From positions 164,028 through 228,027 of the forward strand of contig NZ_AYMV01000007.1 of NCBI RefSeq assembly GCF_000633415.1: a DNA stretch of 64,000 nt. The letters are read 5' to 3'. Under the pieces are notes generated by a model that was not told the DNA's origin, did no database searches, and was given only the letters and a program-made list of their open reading frames with translations. Within the stretch, counting starts at the first letter, position 1, and each line of letters opens with the position of its first letter. Below, piece after piece: positions 50,495 through 59,703 of the stretch. The position numbers were made by a program, and so were the translations under genes. The DNA comes from Leucobacter sp. PH1c (GTDB taxonomy: Bacteria; Actinomycetota; Actinomycetes; Actinomycetales; Microbacteriaceae).

Positions 50495-52102
50495 ATGCAG
50501 CTCGAACACGCCCGGAACACCGAGGCCGCCACGCCGCGGCCGACGATCGAACTCGGCGAGCTGCTGCACCAGTATCAGCTCGGCCTCGTGCTCATCGCGG
50601 GCACCGACGCGGACACCGCCACCCGCCCGGTCCAGTGGGTCCACGTGAGCGAGCTGGAGGATCCCACCCCCTTCCTCACCCCGCGCACCGTGCTCCTCAC
50701 GACCGGCGCGCGCTTCGACGCCATGCAGGCGCAGGACGAGGCGGACGCCTACATCCGGGGCCTCGTGGACGCCGGCGTGACGGCGCTCGGGGTCGCGATC
50801 GGCCTGCACTGGGACCGCGTCCCCGCGCCCGTCGTCGCCGCCTGCGATCGCTTCGGTCTGCCGCTCTTCCGCGTGCCCTACGACACCGCGTTCATCGAGA
50901 TCGTGCAGACGGCCGCTCGGCTCATCGACGCGCAGACTCGGGATCGGGATCTCTGGGCCATCGACTCGCAGCGCGCCGTGACCGCGGCGTCGCTGCACCG
51001 CGACGGCCTCGGCGCCGCGGTGCGGGAGGCCGCAGCGCGGCTCGGCAAGTGGGTCGGCGTCACCGACCGCTCGGGCCGACTCGTCGAGTTCGCCCCGCAG
51101 GAGGCGCGCTCCGCGATCCGCGCGGAGTGGATCCAGCGCGAGACGCGGCACCTCATCTCCCGCGGGCTGAGCGCCGGGCGCATCGGCGCAGCCTCGGGCG
51201 GCGGGCTCCAGATGCAGGCGCTCGGCCGCCAGGGGCAGGTGCTCGGCGTGCTCGTCGTCGAGGATCGCGGAGCACCCGACAACGCCGAGCGCACCCTCCT
51301 CGGCCTCGTGGGCGCGCTCGCCACCGTGCAGCTCGAGCACCGCAGCGGCATGGATGCGGCGCAGGCCTCCCTGCGCGGCGCGATCCTCCACCTGCTCGTC
51401 GCCGAGCAGTTCGCGCTCGCAGAGCGGCTCTCGGAGGGTGCGCTGATCCGGATCCCGAGCGGGGCCGTCGCCGCCGTGCGCTACCGCGGACCCATTGAGC
51501 CCGATCCGAGCTTCGCCGAGGACCTCTACTCGCTCGATGCGGGGAGCCCGGGCCTCATCGGCGCGCTGTACGCGGACGCCCCGCTGATCGTCACGGAGAC
51601 GCGGCACCTCCCGGTGGTGAAGCGGCTCCTCGTGGCGCACCGGCTTCCCGCTGGCATCTCCGAGCGCGGCACGCTCAGCGGCGTCGTCGGGCTGAGCGAG
51701 CTCGTCGGGCAGGCGGACCGCGCGCTCGAGGCCGCGCTCGGCACCGACGCCGAGGTCCCCGTCGAGTATCGGCCGGAGCTCCACGGCGGGATCCTGCGGC
51801 TCCTCGCCGCCCAACCCGAGGCGAGCGCGCGGGCTGCGGCGCTCCTCGCGCCCGTTCGGCACCACGACGAGCGGCATGACGATCGGATCGAGGAGAGCCT
51901 CTCCACGTGGCTCGCGCACCACGGGCAGACGAGCCCCGCCGCCACCGAGCTCGGGATCCATCGCCACACGCTGAAGTCGCGCGTGCAGACCGCGGCGAGC
52001 CTGCTCCAGCTCGATCTCGACTCCCCCGATGCTCGCGCCGAGCTCTGGGCGGCGCTCCGCGTGCTCGCGGCCGACTCGGCGGCCGAGCCGGGGCGACGCT
52101 GA
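50495..52102 (+). CDS. PucR family transcriptional regulator (GabR-like)
   Basis: This 535-residue protein has the N-terminal PucR purine-catabolism-like domain (TIELGELLHQYQLGLVLIAG, WVHVSELEDPTPFLTPRTVLL), a central GGDEF-like region and a C-terminal PucR HTH_30 domain (GIHRHTLKSRVQTAASLLQL). Location divergent from gabTD matches the GABA-responsive PucR-type GabR of Corynebacterium, an activator of gabTD(P). The ATG at 50495 follows GACAGGAG; an in-frame ATG at 50426 has no ribosome-binding site. The ligand is inferred, not shown. Confidence 0.87.
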   Translation: MQLEHARNTEAATPRPTIELGELLHQYQLGLVLIAGTDADTATRPVQWVHVSELEDPTPFLTPRTVLLTTGARFDAMQAQDEADAYIRGLVDAGVTALGVAIGLHWDRVPAPVVAACDRFGLPLFRVPYDTAFIEIVQTAARLIDAQTRDRDLWAIDSQRAVTAASLHRDGLGAAVREAAARLGKWVGVTDRSGRLVEFAPQEARSAIRAEWIQRETRHLISRGLSAGRIGAASGGGLQMQALGRQGQVLGVLVVEDRGAPDNAERTLLGLVGALATVQLEHRSGMDAAQASLRGAILHLLVAEQFALAERLSEGALIRIPSGAVAAVRYRGPIEPDPSFAEDLYSLDAGSPGLIGALYADAPLIVTETRHLPVVKRLLVAHRLPAGISERGTLSGVVGLSELVGQADRALEAALGTDAEVPVEYRPELHGGILRLLAAQPEASARAAALLAPVRHHDERHDDRIEESLSTWLAHHGQTSPAATELGIHRHTLKSRVQTAASLLQLDLDSPDARAELWAALRVLAADSAAEPGRR

Positions 52103-52129
52103 CGCGAGGCGGTGCCGAGGCGAGCCGGG

Positions 52130-52792
52130 CTAGGCCAGCGCTGCGGTGAAGTGCGCCTCGACGTCGACCGAGACCACAATGTCCTGCACATCGACCTCGA
52201 CGCGCGGCGCGTCCGCCGCCATCGCGAAGCGCGGCGCCCCCACGGGCATGATCCCTCCCCCGCCGAGCTCCGCATCGCGGAGCTGCACAAGTGCCAGCTC
52301 GGCGGCACCGATGGCGGCGGCGTAGTCCCCCGCGGTCGTGCGGGCGTCAGCGACCGCCGCAGCTCGCAGTTCCCGCAGGACGCTCGTGCGCCGCGCGTCG
52401 CTCAGCTTCCAGTTCAGCCGCGGGTCGACGCCCGTCTCCGCGAGTTCGGTCGTGAGCGCCCCCACCTGCTCGAGGGCACTGAGCTCGATCGCGATGCTCA
52501 CGGACGCGCGGTGCTCCACCACCTGCTCCCCGCGCTCATCGCGCCAGCTGTTCGTGTACGTCGACAGCGCATCCGCGCTGAAGCTCTCCGCCGCGCCGCT
52601 CGCGACGAGCTGCTGCGCGCGCTCCACGAGCCGCGCGTGCTGGGCGGCCGCCTCGGCGACGACGGCGCGCCGCTCAGTGCCGACGTGGGAGGTGCTCAGC
52701 GCCAGCTCCACGCGATCGGCCGGGAGACGGCGCTCCGCATGGCCGGAGACCAGGATCTGCGGTGCCGGATTCGCGCTCGTCGTCTGCCCCAT
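52130..52792 (-). CDS. SIMPL domain (DUF541) protein
   Basis: This 220-residue protein has the SIMPL/DUF541 layout: ILVSGHAERRLPADRVELAL at the start, VVEHRASVSIAIELSALEQV in the middle and EVDVQDIVVSVDVEAHFTAA at the end. There is no signal peptide, unlike many secreted homologues such as BP26, so it is probably cytoplasmic. The frame is open far upstream; the ATG at 52792 has GGGGAG seven bases before it. A TACAGT box lies about 65 bases upstream. Function unknown. Confidence 0.85.
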   Translation of the reverse strand: MGQTTSANPAPQILVSGHAERRLPADRVELALSTSHVGTERRAVVAEAAAQHARLVERAQQLVASGAAESFSADALSTYTNSWRDERGEQVVEHRASVSIAIELSALEQVGALTTELAETGVDPRLNWKLSDARRTSVLRELRAAAVADARTTAGDYAAAIGAAELALVQLRDAELGGGGIMPVGAPRFAMAADAPRVEVDVQDIVVSVDVEAHFTAALA

Positions 52793-52872
52793 CACTCGTC
52801 TCCCCTGCTCGCGATCACGCGACGGTGCGTCGCGCGGAGGCCTGCGCCTCTGCGGCCACTGTACTCCGGCGT

Positions 52873-53877
52873 CTACGCGCCGGGCCAGCGCACGACGTAG
52901 GGATCCCAGCCCCGCCCGGGTGTCGCCGTGTCGTCGAGCAGTACGCCGTGCGCTGCCGCCTCGCGGACCTCCCCGATCGGCGCGAATCCGGCGGGCAGCT
53001 CGATCCCCACGGGGAATGCTGCAAGCAGACCGTGATCCTCGCCGCCGCTCAGCATCGCCTCGACGGGCACCGGGATCCCCTGCTGCAGGCCGTAGCCCGT
53101 GCGCAGCAGCTCGGACGAGAGCGCGATCGCCACGCCGCTCGCCCGTGCCATGCGCTCCGCGTCGATGGAGAGCGAATCGGACACGTCCATCATGGCGCTC
53201 GCCCCGGCCAGGGCTGCAACGCGTCCGAGTGGGATCGGTGGCGCCGGTGCGAGCTGCGCGGCGAGGATCTCGGGGTGCGCGGCCCAGAGCCCGGCGAGCG
53301 GCTCGGAACTCGCCGTTCCCTCCGCGTCGGCGGCCTCCGCGAAGAGGAGGGAGAGGCCCATACCCGCGAGCCCCAGTTCTCCCGCATAGGCGACGACGTC
53401 GCCGGGGCGCGCCCCAGCGCGGGTGACGGCCGCCACCTCGCCGAGTTCCCCCAGCGCGGTCACCGCCGCGGTGATCACGGGCGCTGTGCCGAGGTCGCCG
53501 CCGACCACACCGCAGCCGGGAGCCAGCGCGCGGCAGGCCGCGGCCATGCCCTCGGCGATCTCCTCGAGGAGCGATACGGGCGTGTCGCGCGGCACCGCGA
53601 GCGCGAGCGTGAGCGCGGTCGGGCGGGCGCCCATCGCGGCGACGTCGGAGAGGTTCGTCGCCGCGAGCTTCCACCCGAGCTCGAAACCGCTGTGCCACGC
53701 CGCACGGAAGTCAGGGCCCTCGATCATCGTGTCGGTCGTGACGACCAGCCGGCCCCGCACCGCGAGAACCGCGCAGTCATCGCCGGGACCGAGCTCGGCC
53801 GCGTCGGCCGGTTCGAGCCTCGCCAGGACTCGTCGGAGCACGCCGTGCTCGCCGAGCTCCCCCACTGTCTGCGTCAT
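52873..53877 (-). CDS. thiL: Thiamine-monophosphate kinase
   Basis: This 334-residue PurM-like kinase converts thiamine monophosphate to the diphosphate cofactor. It shows GPGDDCAVLAV (about 30-40), TTDTMIEGPDFRAAW, GWKLAATNLSDVAAMGARP, GGDLGTAPVI, the C-terminal MMDVSDSLSIDAERMA and LSGGEDHGLLAAFP. The length is normal. TAGTTT six bases before the ATG predicts leaderless mRNA. It is divergent from the DUF3515 gene across 78 bases. Confidence 0.95.
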   Translation of the reverse strand: MTQTVGELGEHGVLRRVLARLEPADAAELGPGDDCAVLAVRGRLVVTTDTMIEGPDFRAAWHSGFELGWKLAATNLSDVAAMGARPTALTLALAVPRDTPVSLLEEIAEGMAAACRALAPGCGVVGGDLGTAPVITAAVTALGELGEVAAVTRAGARPGDVVAYAGELGLAGMGLSLLFAEAADAEGTASSEPLAGLWAAHPEILAAQLAPAPPIPLGRVAALAGASAMMDVSDSLSIDAERMARASGVAIALSSELLRTGYGLQQGIPVPVEAMLSGGEDHGLLAAFPVGIELPAGFAPIGEVREAAAHGVLLDDTATPGRGWDPYVVRWPGA

Positions 53878-53883
53878 GCTCTC

Positions 53884-53889
53884 AAACTA
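53884..53889 (-). promoter_or_regulatory. -10 box of thiL (leaderless)
   Basis: Minus-strand TAGTTT ends six bases before the thiL ATG at 53877. Confidence 0.5.
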
Positions 53890-53943
53890 CCCCAGCCGGG
53901 GAAGCGCGGATCGCTCCCCACGAATCCTCCAAGTGAGTGCAGC

Positions 53944-53949
53944 TAGGCT
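53944..53949 (+). promoter_or_regulatory. -10 box of the DUF3515 gene (leaderless)
   Basis: TAGGCT ends six bases before GTG 53956, mirroring the divergent thiL promoter. Confidence 0.5.
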
Positions 53950-53955
53950 GAGAGG

Positions 53956-54468
53956 GTGACCTCGCACGTTCGTTCCCGTCGCCCCTCCGTCCGCCCCGTC
54001 GCCGCGCTCCTCTCGGTCGGCGCGATCGCCTCGATCCTCACCGGCTGCGCCGGAACGGTCCCCATGGAGCCTGCTGCGGACGCGAACAATCCGGCCTGCG
54101 CGGACGTGACGGTGCGCCTGCCCGACTCCGTGGCCGGCGAGGGGCGTCGTTCGACGACGGCGCAGGCGACGGGCGCGTGGGGCGGCGACGCCGCCGTGCA
54201 GCTCGTCTGCGGGGTCGAGCCGAGCGGACCGACGACCGACACGTGCGTGAACGTGAACGGCGTGGACTGGATCATCGATGACTCGGCCGCGCCGATCTAC
54301 CGTTTCGAGGCGTACGGGCGCGATCCCGGGCTCGCGGTGTTCGTCGATTCGAACCAGGTCTCCGGCACGGAGGCCATCGTCGACCTGAGCGCCGTCGCGA
54401 AGGAACTGCCGCAGACGCGCAAGTGCCTCGCGCTCTCCGACAGCCTGGACATCACCAAGCAGAAGTAG
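53956..54468 (+). CDS. DUF3515 family lipoprotein
   Basis: The protein is 170 residues. An Arg-rich N-terminus (HVRSRRPSVRP) leads to a hydrophobic segment and lipobox LTGC (Cys about 31). The mature part has CADVTVRLPDSVAGEGRRST, ATGAWGGDAAVQLVCGVEP and CVNVNGVDWIIDDSAAPIYR, typical of actinobacterial DUF3515. The gene is usually found between ddl and thiL, as here. Four conserved Cys beyond the lipobox could form disulfides outside the cell. Role unknown. Confidence 0.88.
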   Translation: MTSHVRSRRPSVRPVAALLSVGAIASILTGCAGTVPMEPAADANNPACADVTVRLPDSVAGEGRRSTTAQATGAWGGDAAVQLVCGVEPSGPTTDTCVNVNGVDWIIDDSAAPIYRFEAYGRDPGLAVFVDSNQVSGTEAIVDLSAVAKELPQTRKCLALSDSLDITKQK

Positions 54469-54469
54469 C

Positions 54470-54510
54470 CGGGGCACGGCGGGGCTGAGGCGCCCCACCG
54501 TGATCCCCGA
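54470..54510. terminator. Bidirectional terminator between DUF3515 and ddl
   Basis: An imperfect GC-rich inverted repeat with a TGAG loop (left half from about 54470, right half to about 54510) occupies nearly the whole 47-base gap between the convergent stops. Confidence 0.6.
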
Positions 54511-54515
54511 GCGGC

Positions 54516-55664
54516 TCAGTAGGCCGGGCGCTTCTCGATCGCGAGCTCGATGAGCTCCGTGATGAGGTCGCGATAGCTCATCCCGGACTCCTCCCAGAGC
54601 CGCGGGTACATCGAAATGGGAGTGAAGCCCGGCAGCGTGTTGATCTCGTTCAGCACGGGGCCGTCTTCGGTAAGGAAGAAGTCGATTCGCGCGTGGCCCG
54701 CGCACTGCGTGACCTCGTAGGCGCGCACCGCGGCGTCGCGAATCGCCGCGAACTCGGCGTCCGTGACCTGGGCGGGCAGCGCGAGCTCCACGCCGGCGGC
54801 GCCGAGGTACTTCGCCTCGAAGTCGTAGAACTCGCGTCCGGTGAACACGATCTCGCCGATCACGGAGCTCGTGCGAGGCGCAGCCGTGCCGCGGCCCTCG
54901 AGCACCGCGATCTCGACCTCGCGGCCCGTCACCCCGGACTCCACGAGCACCGTGCGGTCCTCCGCGAAGGCGATCTCGAGCGCCGCGGGGATCTCCGCCG
55001 CGCTCGTGACGCGGCTCACGCCGACGCTCGATCCCGCGCGGGCGGGCTTCACGAAGAGCGGGTAGCGGAGCTCGGCGTCGATCCGGCCGACGAGACCGGG
55101 GTCGGCGTCCACCTGCTCGCGGGTCACCGTGACCCAGGGCGCCACGCCGATGCCGGCGTCGGCGAGCATCACCTTGACGGCGTGCTTGTCCATGCAGAGC
55201 GCGGAGCCGAGCACCCCGCTGCCCACGTAGGGCAGGTCGACGAGGTCGAGCATGCCCTGCACCGTGCCGTCCTCACCGTAGGGGCCGTGGAGCATCGGGA
55301 GCACGGCATCGACGTGGCCGAGGCTGCGCAGCGCGCCCGTCTGGTCGATCAGCGTGAGCGACCGGGTCGCGGTCGACGCCGGCCACAGCACCCGGGTGCC
55401 GTTGTCGCGCACCTCGGGGAGCGCGCCCGCCTCGAGACGGTACTCGGCGAGGTCGTCCTCCTGCATGAGCACGGTGGCGCCCTGCTTCGTGATCCCGACG
55501 AGGATCACGTCGAACAGCTCGCGGTCGATCGAGCGGAGCACGCCCGCCGCGGTGACGCAGCTGATCCCGTGCTCGCTCGATCGCCCGCCGAAGAGGATCA
55601 CGACGGTGCGGCGCCCGGGCGCGCTCGCGTGCTCGGCTGCGGTCTCGGGCTGGGTCTCGGTCAC
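54516..55664 (-). CDS. ddl: D-alanine--D-alanine ligase
   Basis: This 382-residue ATP-grasp ligase joins two D-Ala for peptidoglycan. Motifs are VILFGGRSSEHGISCVTAAG (22-41), LPMLHGPYGEDGTVQGMLDL, YPLFVKPARAGSSVGVSRV and the C-terminal NEINTLPGFTPISMYP. The Tyr and Ser in the omega loop (EFYDFEAKYL) favour D-Ala over D-lactate. The GTG start at 55664 overlaps the gpsA stop, giving a plsC-gpsA-ddl operon. Confidence 0.96.
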   Translation of the reverse strand: MTETQPETAAEHASAPGRRTVVILFGGRSSEHGISCVTAAGVLRSIDRELFDVILVGITKQGATVLMQEDDLAEYRLEAGALPEVRDNGTRVLWPASTATRSLTLIDQTGALRSLGHVDAVLPMLHGPYGEDGTVQGMLDLVDLPYVGSGVLGSALCMDKHAVKVMLADAGIGVAPWVTVTREQVDADPGLVGRIDAELRYPLFVKPARAGSSVGVSRVTSAAEIPAALEIAFAEDRTVLVESGVTGREVEIAVLEGRGTAAPRTSSVIGEIVFTGREFYDFEAKYLGAAGVELALPAQVTDAEFAAIRDAAVRAYEVTQCAGHARIDFFLTEDGPVLNEINTLPGFTPISMYPRLWEESGMSYRDLITELIELAIEKRPAY

Positions 55665-56782
55665 GCGGGGCTTCCCTTCATACGGTTCACGAATCGCCGC
55701 CAGCGGCCGGGCTGGGCCGCATCGAAGCGCTGCTCGGGCCGGGGCACATCGTCCTCGGTCGCGAGGTGGGGGCCGAGGTTCGCCGGCGCCATGGTGCCGC
55801 TCAGCACCATCTGCACCTGCTCGACGATCGGCATGACGATCCCGCGCTCCCGCGCGAGTTCGAGCACGGGGGGCACCGAGGTGATGCCCTCGGCGACCTG
55901 CTGCATCTGCTCCTTCGTCTCCTCCTGCGAGTAGCCCTGGCCGATGAGCCGGCCCGCGGTGTTGTTCCGCGACAGCGGGGACTGGCAGGTGGCGATGAGG
56001 TCGCCCAGGCCGGCGAGGCCGGAGAGCGTCGCCGCGTCCGCCCCGGAGGCGACCGCGAACTCCGTCATCTCCGCGAGGCCGCGCGTGATGATCGCGGCCT
56101 TCGTGTTCTCGCCGTAGCCGACACCGTCGACGATGCCGATGGCGAGGGCGATGAGGTTCTTGAGCACTCCGCCGAGCTCCGTGCCGACGACGTCGGTGTT
56201 CACGTAAGTGCGGAAGTACGGCGCGGACGCGGCCGTCGCGATCTCCTGGGCGACGGCGAGGTCGGCGCAGGAGGCGACCGCGCCGGTCGGCTGCTCCTTG
56301 GCGATCTCGAGCGCGATGTTCGGGCCGGAGACCGCGGCGATGCGCTCGGGCGGCAGGTCGAGCGTGTCGGCGATCACCTCGGACATCCGCATGGTCGTCG
56401 ACTTCTCGACACCCTTCACGAGGCTCACAAGCACGCTGCGGCGGTCGAGGAACGGCTCGAGATCGAGGAGGTTCTGCCGGAGCGTCTGGCTCGGCACCGC
56501 GAGGAACACGAGCTCCGCCCCGCGCAGTGCGGTGCCGAGGTCGCTCGTCGCGGAGAGTCGCTTCGGGAGGTTGATCCCGGGAAGGTACTGCGAGTTCCGC
56601 TTCGCGACCTGGATCTCATTCGCGAGCTCGGGCCGCCTCGCCCAGATGGTCACGTCGCACCCGGCGTCGGTAAGCACCTTCGCGAAGGTCGTCCCCCAGC
56701 TTCCCGAGCCGATCACCGCGACGCGGCGCCCGCGGTTGCGGCGCGCGTTCACGGTCGGTGCGGCAACTGCCGTGCTGTTCAA
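55661..56782 (-). CDS. gpsA: Glycerol-3-phosphate dehydrogenase (NAD(P)+)
   Basis: This 373-residue enzyme reduces dihydroxyacetone phosphate for phospholipid synthesis. It has VAVIGSGSWGTTFAKVLTDA (about 21-40), LVSLVKGVEK, SGPNIALEIA and the catalytic Lys in GVLKNLIALAIGIVDG. A C-terminal tail of about 35 residues rich in Pro and Arg is longer than usual. Translation starts at a TTG (56782) that overlaps the plsC stop (TTGA); an upstream ATG is absent. Confidence 0.95.
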   Translation of the reverse strand: MNSTAVAAPTVNARRNRGRRVAVIGSGSWGTTFAKVLTDAGCDVTIWARRPELANEIQVAKRNSQYLPGINLPKRLSATSDLGTALRGAELVFLAVPSQTLRQNLLDLEPFLDRRSVLVSLVKGVEKSTTMRMSEVIADTLDLPPERIAAVSGPNIALEIAKEQPTGAVASCADLAVAQEIATAASAPYFRTYVNTDVVGTELGGVLKNLIALAIGIVDGVGYGENTKAAIITRGLAEMTEFAVASGADAATLSGLAGLGDLIATCQSPLSRNNTAGRLIGQGYSQEETKEQMQQVAEGITSVPPVLELARERGIVMPIVEQVQMVLSGTMAPANLGPHLATEDDVPRPEQRFDAAQPGRWRRFVNRMKGSPA

Positions 56783-57555
56783 AAGCGCCCCGTCTCGCTC
56801 TGCTGGTGCTTGCTGGGATCCCAGCGCTCGGCCGGCGCCTGCTCACCACGGAGCTCGGCGAGGAGCGCCGTGATCGCGTCCATGAGCTCGCGCGTCGCCT
56901 CGGTGACGATGCGCTGATCGACGGGCTTGCCCGCGTACTTGCTGAGGTCGAGCGGCTCCCCCACCGAGACGTGGATCGTCTTGCGCGGGAAGGGGTGGAT
57001 GCGCTTGGCGTAGCGCGGCATGAGCTCCTGCGTGCCCCAGTGCGCGACGGGGACGACCGGGATCCCGGACTCGAGCGCGAGCCGGATCGCGCCGCTCTTG
57101 CCGCGCATGGGCCAGAGATCGGGATCGCGGGTCAGCGTCCCCTCGGGATACACGATCACGCCGGCCTCACGGGCAATCAGCTCGGCGGCCGCCCCGATCG
57201 GATTCGCGCTGCCCGAGCTCGGACGCGCGGCGCCCACCCGCTCGACGGGAATCTGCCCCGATGCGCGAAGCAGCCAGCCGAAGACGGGCACCTTGAAGAG
57301 GCTCGCCTTCGCCATGAAGCGCGGCAGCCGACCGAGGTGCCACACCGCGGCACCGACCGCGATCGGGTCGATCTCGCTGTAGTGGTTCGGCGCCAGGATG
57401 AAGGGCCCCGTCTGCGGCAGCTTCGACTGGGGAGTGAAGCGGTACCGCACCATGAGCGACCACAGCGGGAGGATGAGCCCCGCCAGGAGCCAGAACACGG
57501 ACGGTCGCCGTTTCTCCGCAGATGAGCGGCCGCGAATCTTTACCGTGTCAGTCAT
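56779..57555 (-). CDS. plsC: 1-acyl-sn-glycerol-3-phosphate acyltransferase
   Basis: This 258-residue membrane-associated enzyme has one hydrophobic segment (about 18-38), the catalytic NHxxxxD in LAPNHYSEIDPIAV (about 56-69), VYPEGTLTRDPDLW and VPVAHWGTQELMP. It acylates lysophosphatidate in phospholipid synthesis. A GATAAT box lies seven bases before the ATG, so a plsC-gpsA-ddl transcript probably starts leaderless here. Confidence 0.92.
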   Translation of the reverse strand: MTDTVKIRGRSSAEKRRPSVFWLLAGLILPLWSLMVRYRFTPQSKLPQTGPFILAPNHYSEIDPIAVGAAVWHLGRLPRFMAKASLFKVPVFGWLLRASGQIPVERVGAARPSSGSANPIGAAAELIAREAGVIVYPEGTLTRDPDLWPMRGKSGAIRLALESGIPVVPVAHWGTQELMPRYAKRIHPFPRKTIHVSVGEPLDLSKYAGKPVDQRIVTEATRELMDAITALLAELRGEQAPAERWDPSKHQQSETGRF

Positions 57556-57562
57556 AACTCAC

Positions 57563-57568
57563 ATTATC
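57563..57568 (-). promoter_or_regulatory. -10 box of plsC-gpsA-ddl (leaderless)
   Basis: Minus-strand GATAAT ends seven bases before the plsC ATG at 57555. Confidence 0.5.
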
Positions 57569-57624
57569 CCGGAGGCTCGGTCCGACATCGGTATGCCGAA
57601 CCGAGTCTCCGCAGATCGTTCGAT

Positions 57625-59076
57625 TCAGCTCTCGTAGACGAAGTCCGCGCCGAGCAGCCGGAGCTTCTCGATGAAGTTCTCGTAGCCGCGCGAGATGATG
57701 CCAAGGTTCGTGACCTTCGACTGTCCCTCGGCCGTGAGCGCGGCGATGAGGTGGCTGAAGCCGCCGCGCAGATCCGGCACCTCGATGTCGGCGCCACTGA
57801 GCGGGGTCGGCCCCGTGATCACGGCGGCCTGCTCGAACTCGCGGCGCATCACGCGGCGCTCGTCTGCGGCAAGACCGTTCTTGTGGACCACGATGTTCGC
57901 GCCCATCTGGTTCAGCGCGTCCGTGAAGCCGAAGCGATTCTCGTACACCGTCTCGTGGATCGTCGAGGTACCCTGCGCCTGCGTGAGCGCCACGACGAGC
58001 GGCTGCTGCCAGTCGGTCATGAAGCCGGGGTGCACGTCGGTCTCGATCGTGACGGGCTTCAGCTCGCCGCCCGGGTGCCAGAAGCGGATCCCGTCGTCGT
58101 GCACGTCGAAGTCGCCGCCAACCTTGCGGAAGACGTTCAGGAAGGTCATCATCTCTTCCTGCTTCACCCCGCCGACGAACACGTCGCCCTTGGTCGCGAG
58201 CGCGGCCGCAGCCCAGCTCGCGGCCTCGTTGCGGTCGAAGATGGCCTGGTGGTTGTAGCCGCGCAGCGACTCCACGCCCTCGATGAAGATGACCCGGTTG
58301 GGCTCCATCGAGATGATCGCGCCCATCTTCTGCAGGATGCAGATGAGGTCGACGATCTCGGGCTCGATGGCCGCGTTGCGCAGCTCGGTCTGGCCCTCGG
58401 CGAGCACTGCGGTGAGCAGCACCTGCTCGGTCGCACCGACCGAGGGGTAGGGCAGCTCGATGTTGGCGCCCTTCAGACCGTTCGGCGCCGTCAGGCTGAT
58501 GCCGCTCGGCAGCTTCTCGATGACGGCGCCGAACTCGCGGAGCGCATCGAGGTGGAAGTCGATCGGGCGATCGCCGATCCGGCAGCCGCCGAGATCGGGG
58601 ATGAACGCCTCGCCGAGACGGTGCAGCAGCGGGCCGCAGAAGAGGATCGGGATCCGGGATGAGCCCGCGTGCGCGTCGATGTCCGCCTTGTGGGCCATCT
58701 CGACGTTCGACGGGTCGAGGCGCCACTCGCCCGGCTCCTCGCCGCGCGTGATGAGCACGCCGTGCAGCGCGAGCAGGCCGGCCACGACGCGCACGTCGGA
58801 GATGTTCGGCACATTGCGGAGCACGCTCGGGGTCTTGCCGAGGAGCGCGGCGACCATCGCCTTGGTGGCGAGGTTCTTCGCGCCGCGCACCTCGACGCGG
58901 CCGCGCAGCGGACGCCCGCCGTTGATGATGATCTCGTCGGAGGTCAGACCGACCCGCGCGCCGGCCTTCTGGGCGTCGCGCTTCCGGCCCTCCGCGGCCT
59001 CCTCCTCGGGGCTGCGCGTGAGCGCGCCCTCCGGGAGATCCGCATCGTCTGCGGGGGTGTTCACTGCTTCGGTCAC
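57625..59076 (-). CDS. murA: UDP-N-acetylglucosamine 1-carboxyvinyltransferase
   Basis: This 483-residue enzyme transfers enolpyruvate from PEP to UDP-GlcNAc, the first committed step of peptidoglycan synthesis. It has RGAKNLATKAMVAALL (Lys67-Asn68), the catalytic Cys165 in LGGCRIGDRPIDFH (the fosfomycin-target Cys is present) and the catalytic Asp in HPGFMTDWQQP. A hydrophilic extension of about 45 residues precedes the core. The GTG start at 59076 has GGAGA upstream and is 16 bases after leuD. Confidence 0.94.
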   Translation of the reverse strand: MTEAVNTPADDADLPEGALTRSPEEEAAEGRKRDAQKAGARVGLTSDEIIINGGRPLRGRVEVRGAKNLATKAMVAALLGKTPSVLRNVPNISDVRVVAGLLALHGVLITRGEEPGEWRLDPSNVEMAHKADIDAHAGSSRIPILFCGPLLHRLGEAFIPDLGGCRIGDRPIDFHLDALREFGAVIEKLPSGISLTAPNGLKGANIELPYPSVGATEQVLLTAVLAEGQTELRNAAIEPEIVDLICILQKMGAIISMEPNRVIFIEGVESLRGYNHQAIFDRNEAASWAAAALATKGDVFVGGVKQEEMMTFLNVFRKVGGDFDVHDDGIRFWHPGGELKPVTIETDVHPGFMTDWQQPLVVALTQAQGTSTIHETVYENRFGFTDALNQMGANIVVHKNGLAADERRVMRREFEQAAVITGPTPLSGADIEVPDLRGGFSHLIAALTAEGQSKVTNLGIISRGYENFIEKLRLLGADFVYES

Positions 59077-59092
59077 TCGGTGTCTCCGAACT

Positions 59093-59698
59093 CTAGGCGG
59101 TCTGGGCCAGCGGCGTCGTCGTGGGCATCCACGCCGGGCGGCGGGACTCGAACTCGGCGATCGCGTCCTCGTTGCGGAGGGTCAACGAGATGTCGTCGAG
59201 CCCCTCCATGAGGCGCCAGCGGGTGTAGTCATCGATGTCGAAGGGCACGGTGAGCTCGCCCACGGAGACCGTGCGGTCCTCGAGGCTCACCGTGAGGGCG
59301 AGCCCGGGCTCGGCATCCATCGCTGCCCAGAGGCGCTCGACGTCGGCCTCAGCGACCTGCGCGGCGAGGAGGCCCTGCTTGCCCGAGTTGCCCCGGAAGA
59401 TGTCGGCGAAGCGCGGCGAGATGACGACCTTGAAGCCGTAGTCGCGGAGCGCCCACACGGCGTGCTCGCGGGAGGAGCCCGTACCGAAGTCGGGGCCAGC
59501 GACGAGGATCTCCGCGTCCCGGTACTCGGGCTGGTTCAGCACGAAGCTCTCGTCCTGGCGCCAGTGGTGGAACAGGGCGTCATCAAAGCCGGTCTTCGTG
59601 ACCCGCTTCAGGAAGACGGCGGGGATGATCTGGTCGGTATCGACGTTCGAACGCTTCAGCGGTGCTGCGACGCCCGTGATGGTGGTGAACTTCTCCAT
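59093..59698 (-). CDS. leuD: 3-isopropylmalate dehydratase small subunit
   Basis: This 201-residue protein is the swivel domain of isopropylmalate isomerase. It starts [20 protein letters not shown] and shows [32 protein letters not shown] (about 66-84) and [19 protein letters not shown]. With LeuC it interconverts 2- and 3-isopropylmalate. It follows leuC by five bases. Confidence 0.96.
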   Translation of the reverse strand: MEKFTTITGVAAPLKRSNVDTDQIIPAVFLKRVTKTGFDDALFHHWRQDESFVLNQPEYRDAEILVAGPDFGTGSSREHAVWALRDYGFKVVISPRFADIFRGNSGKQGLLAAQVAEADVERLWAAMDAEPGLALTVSLEDRTVSVGELTVPFDIDDYTRWRLMEGLDDISLTLRNEDAIAEFESRRPAWMPTTTPLAQTA

Positions 59699-59703
59699 GG
59701 TGA

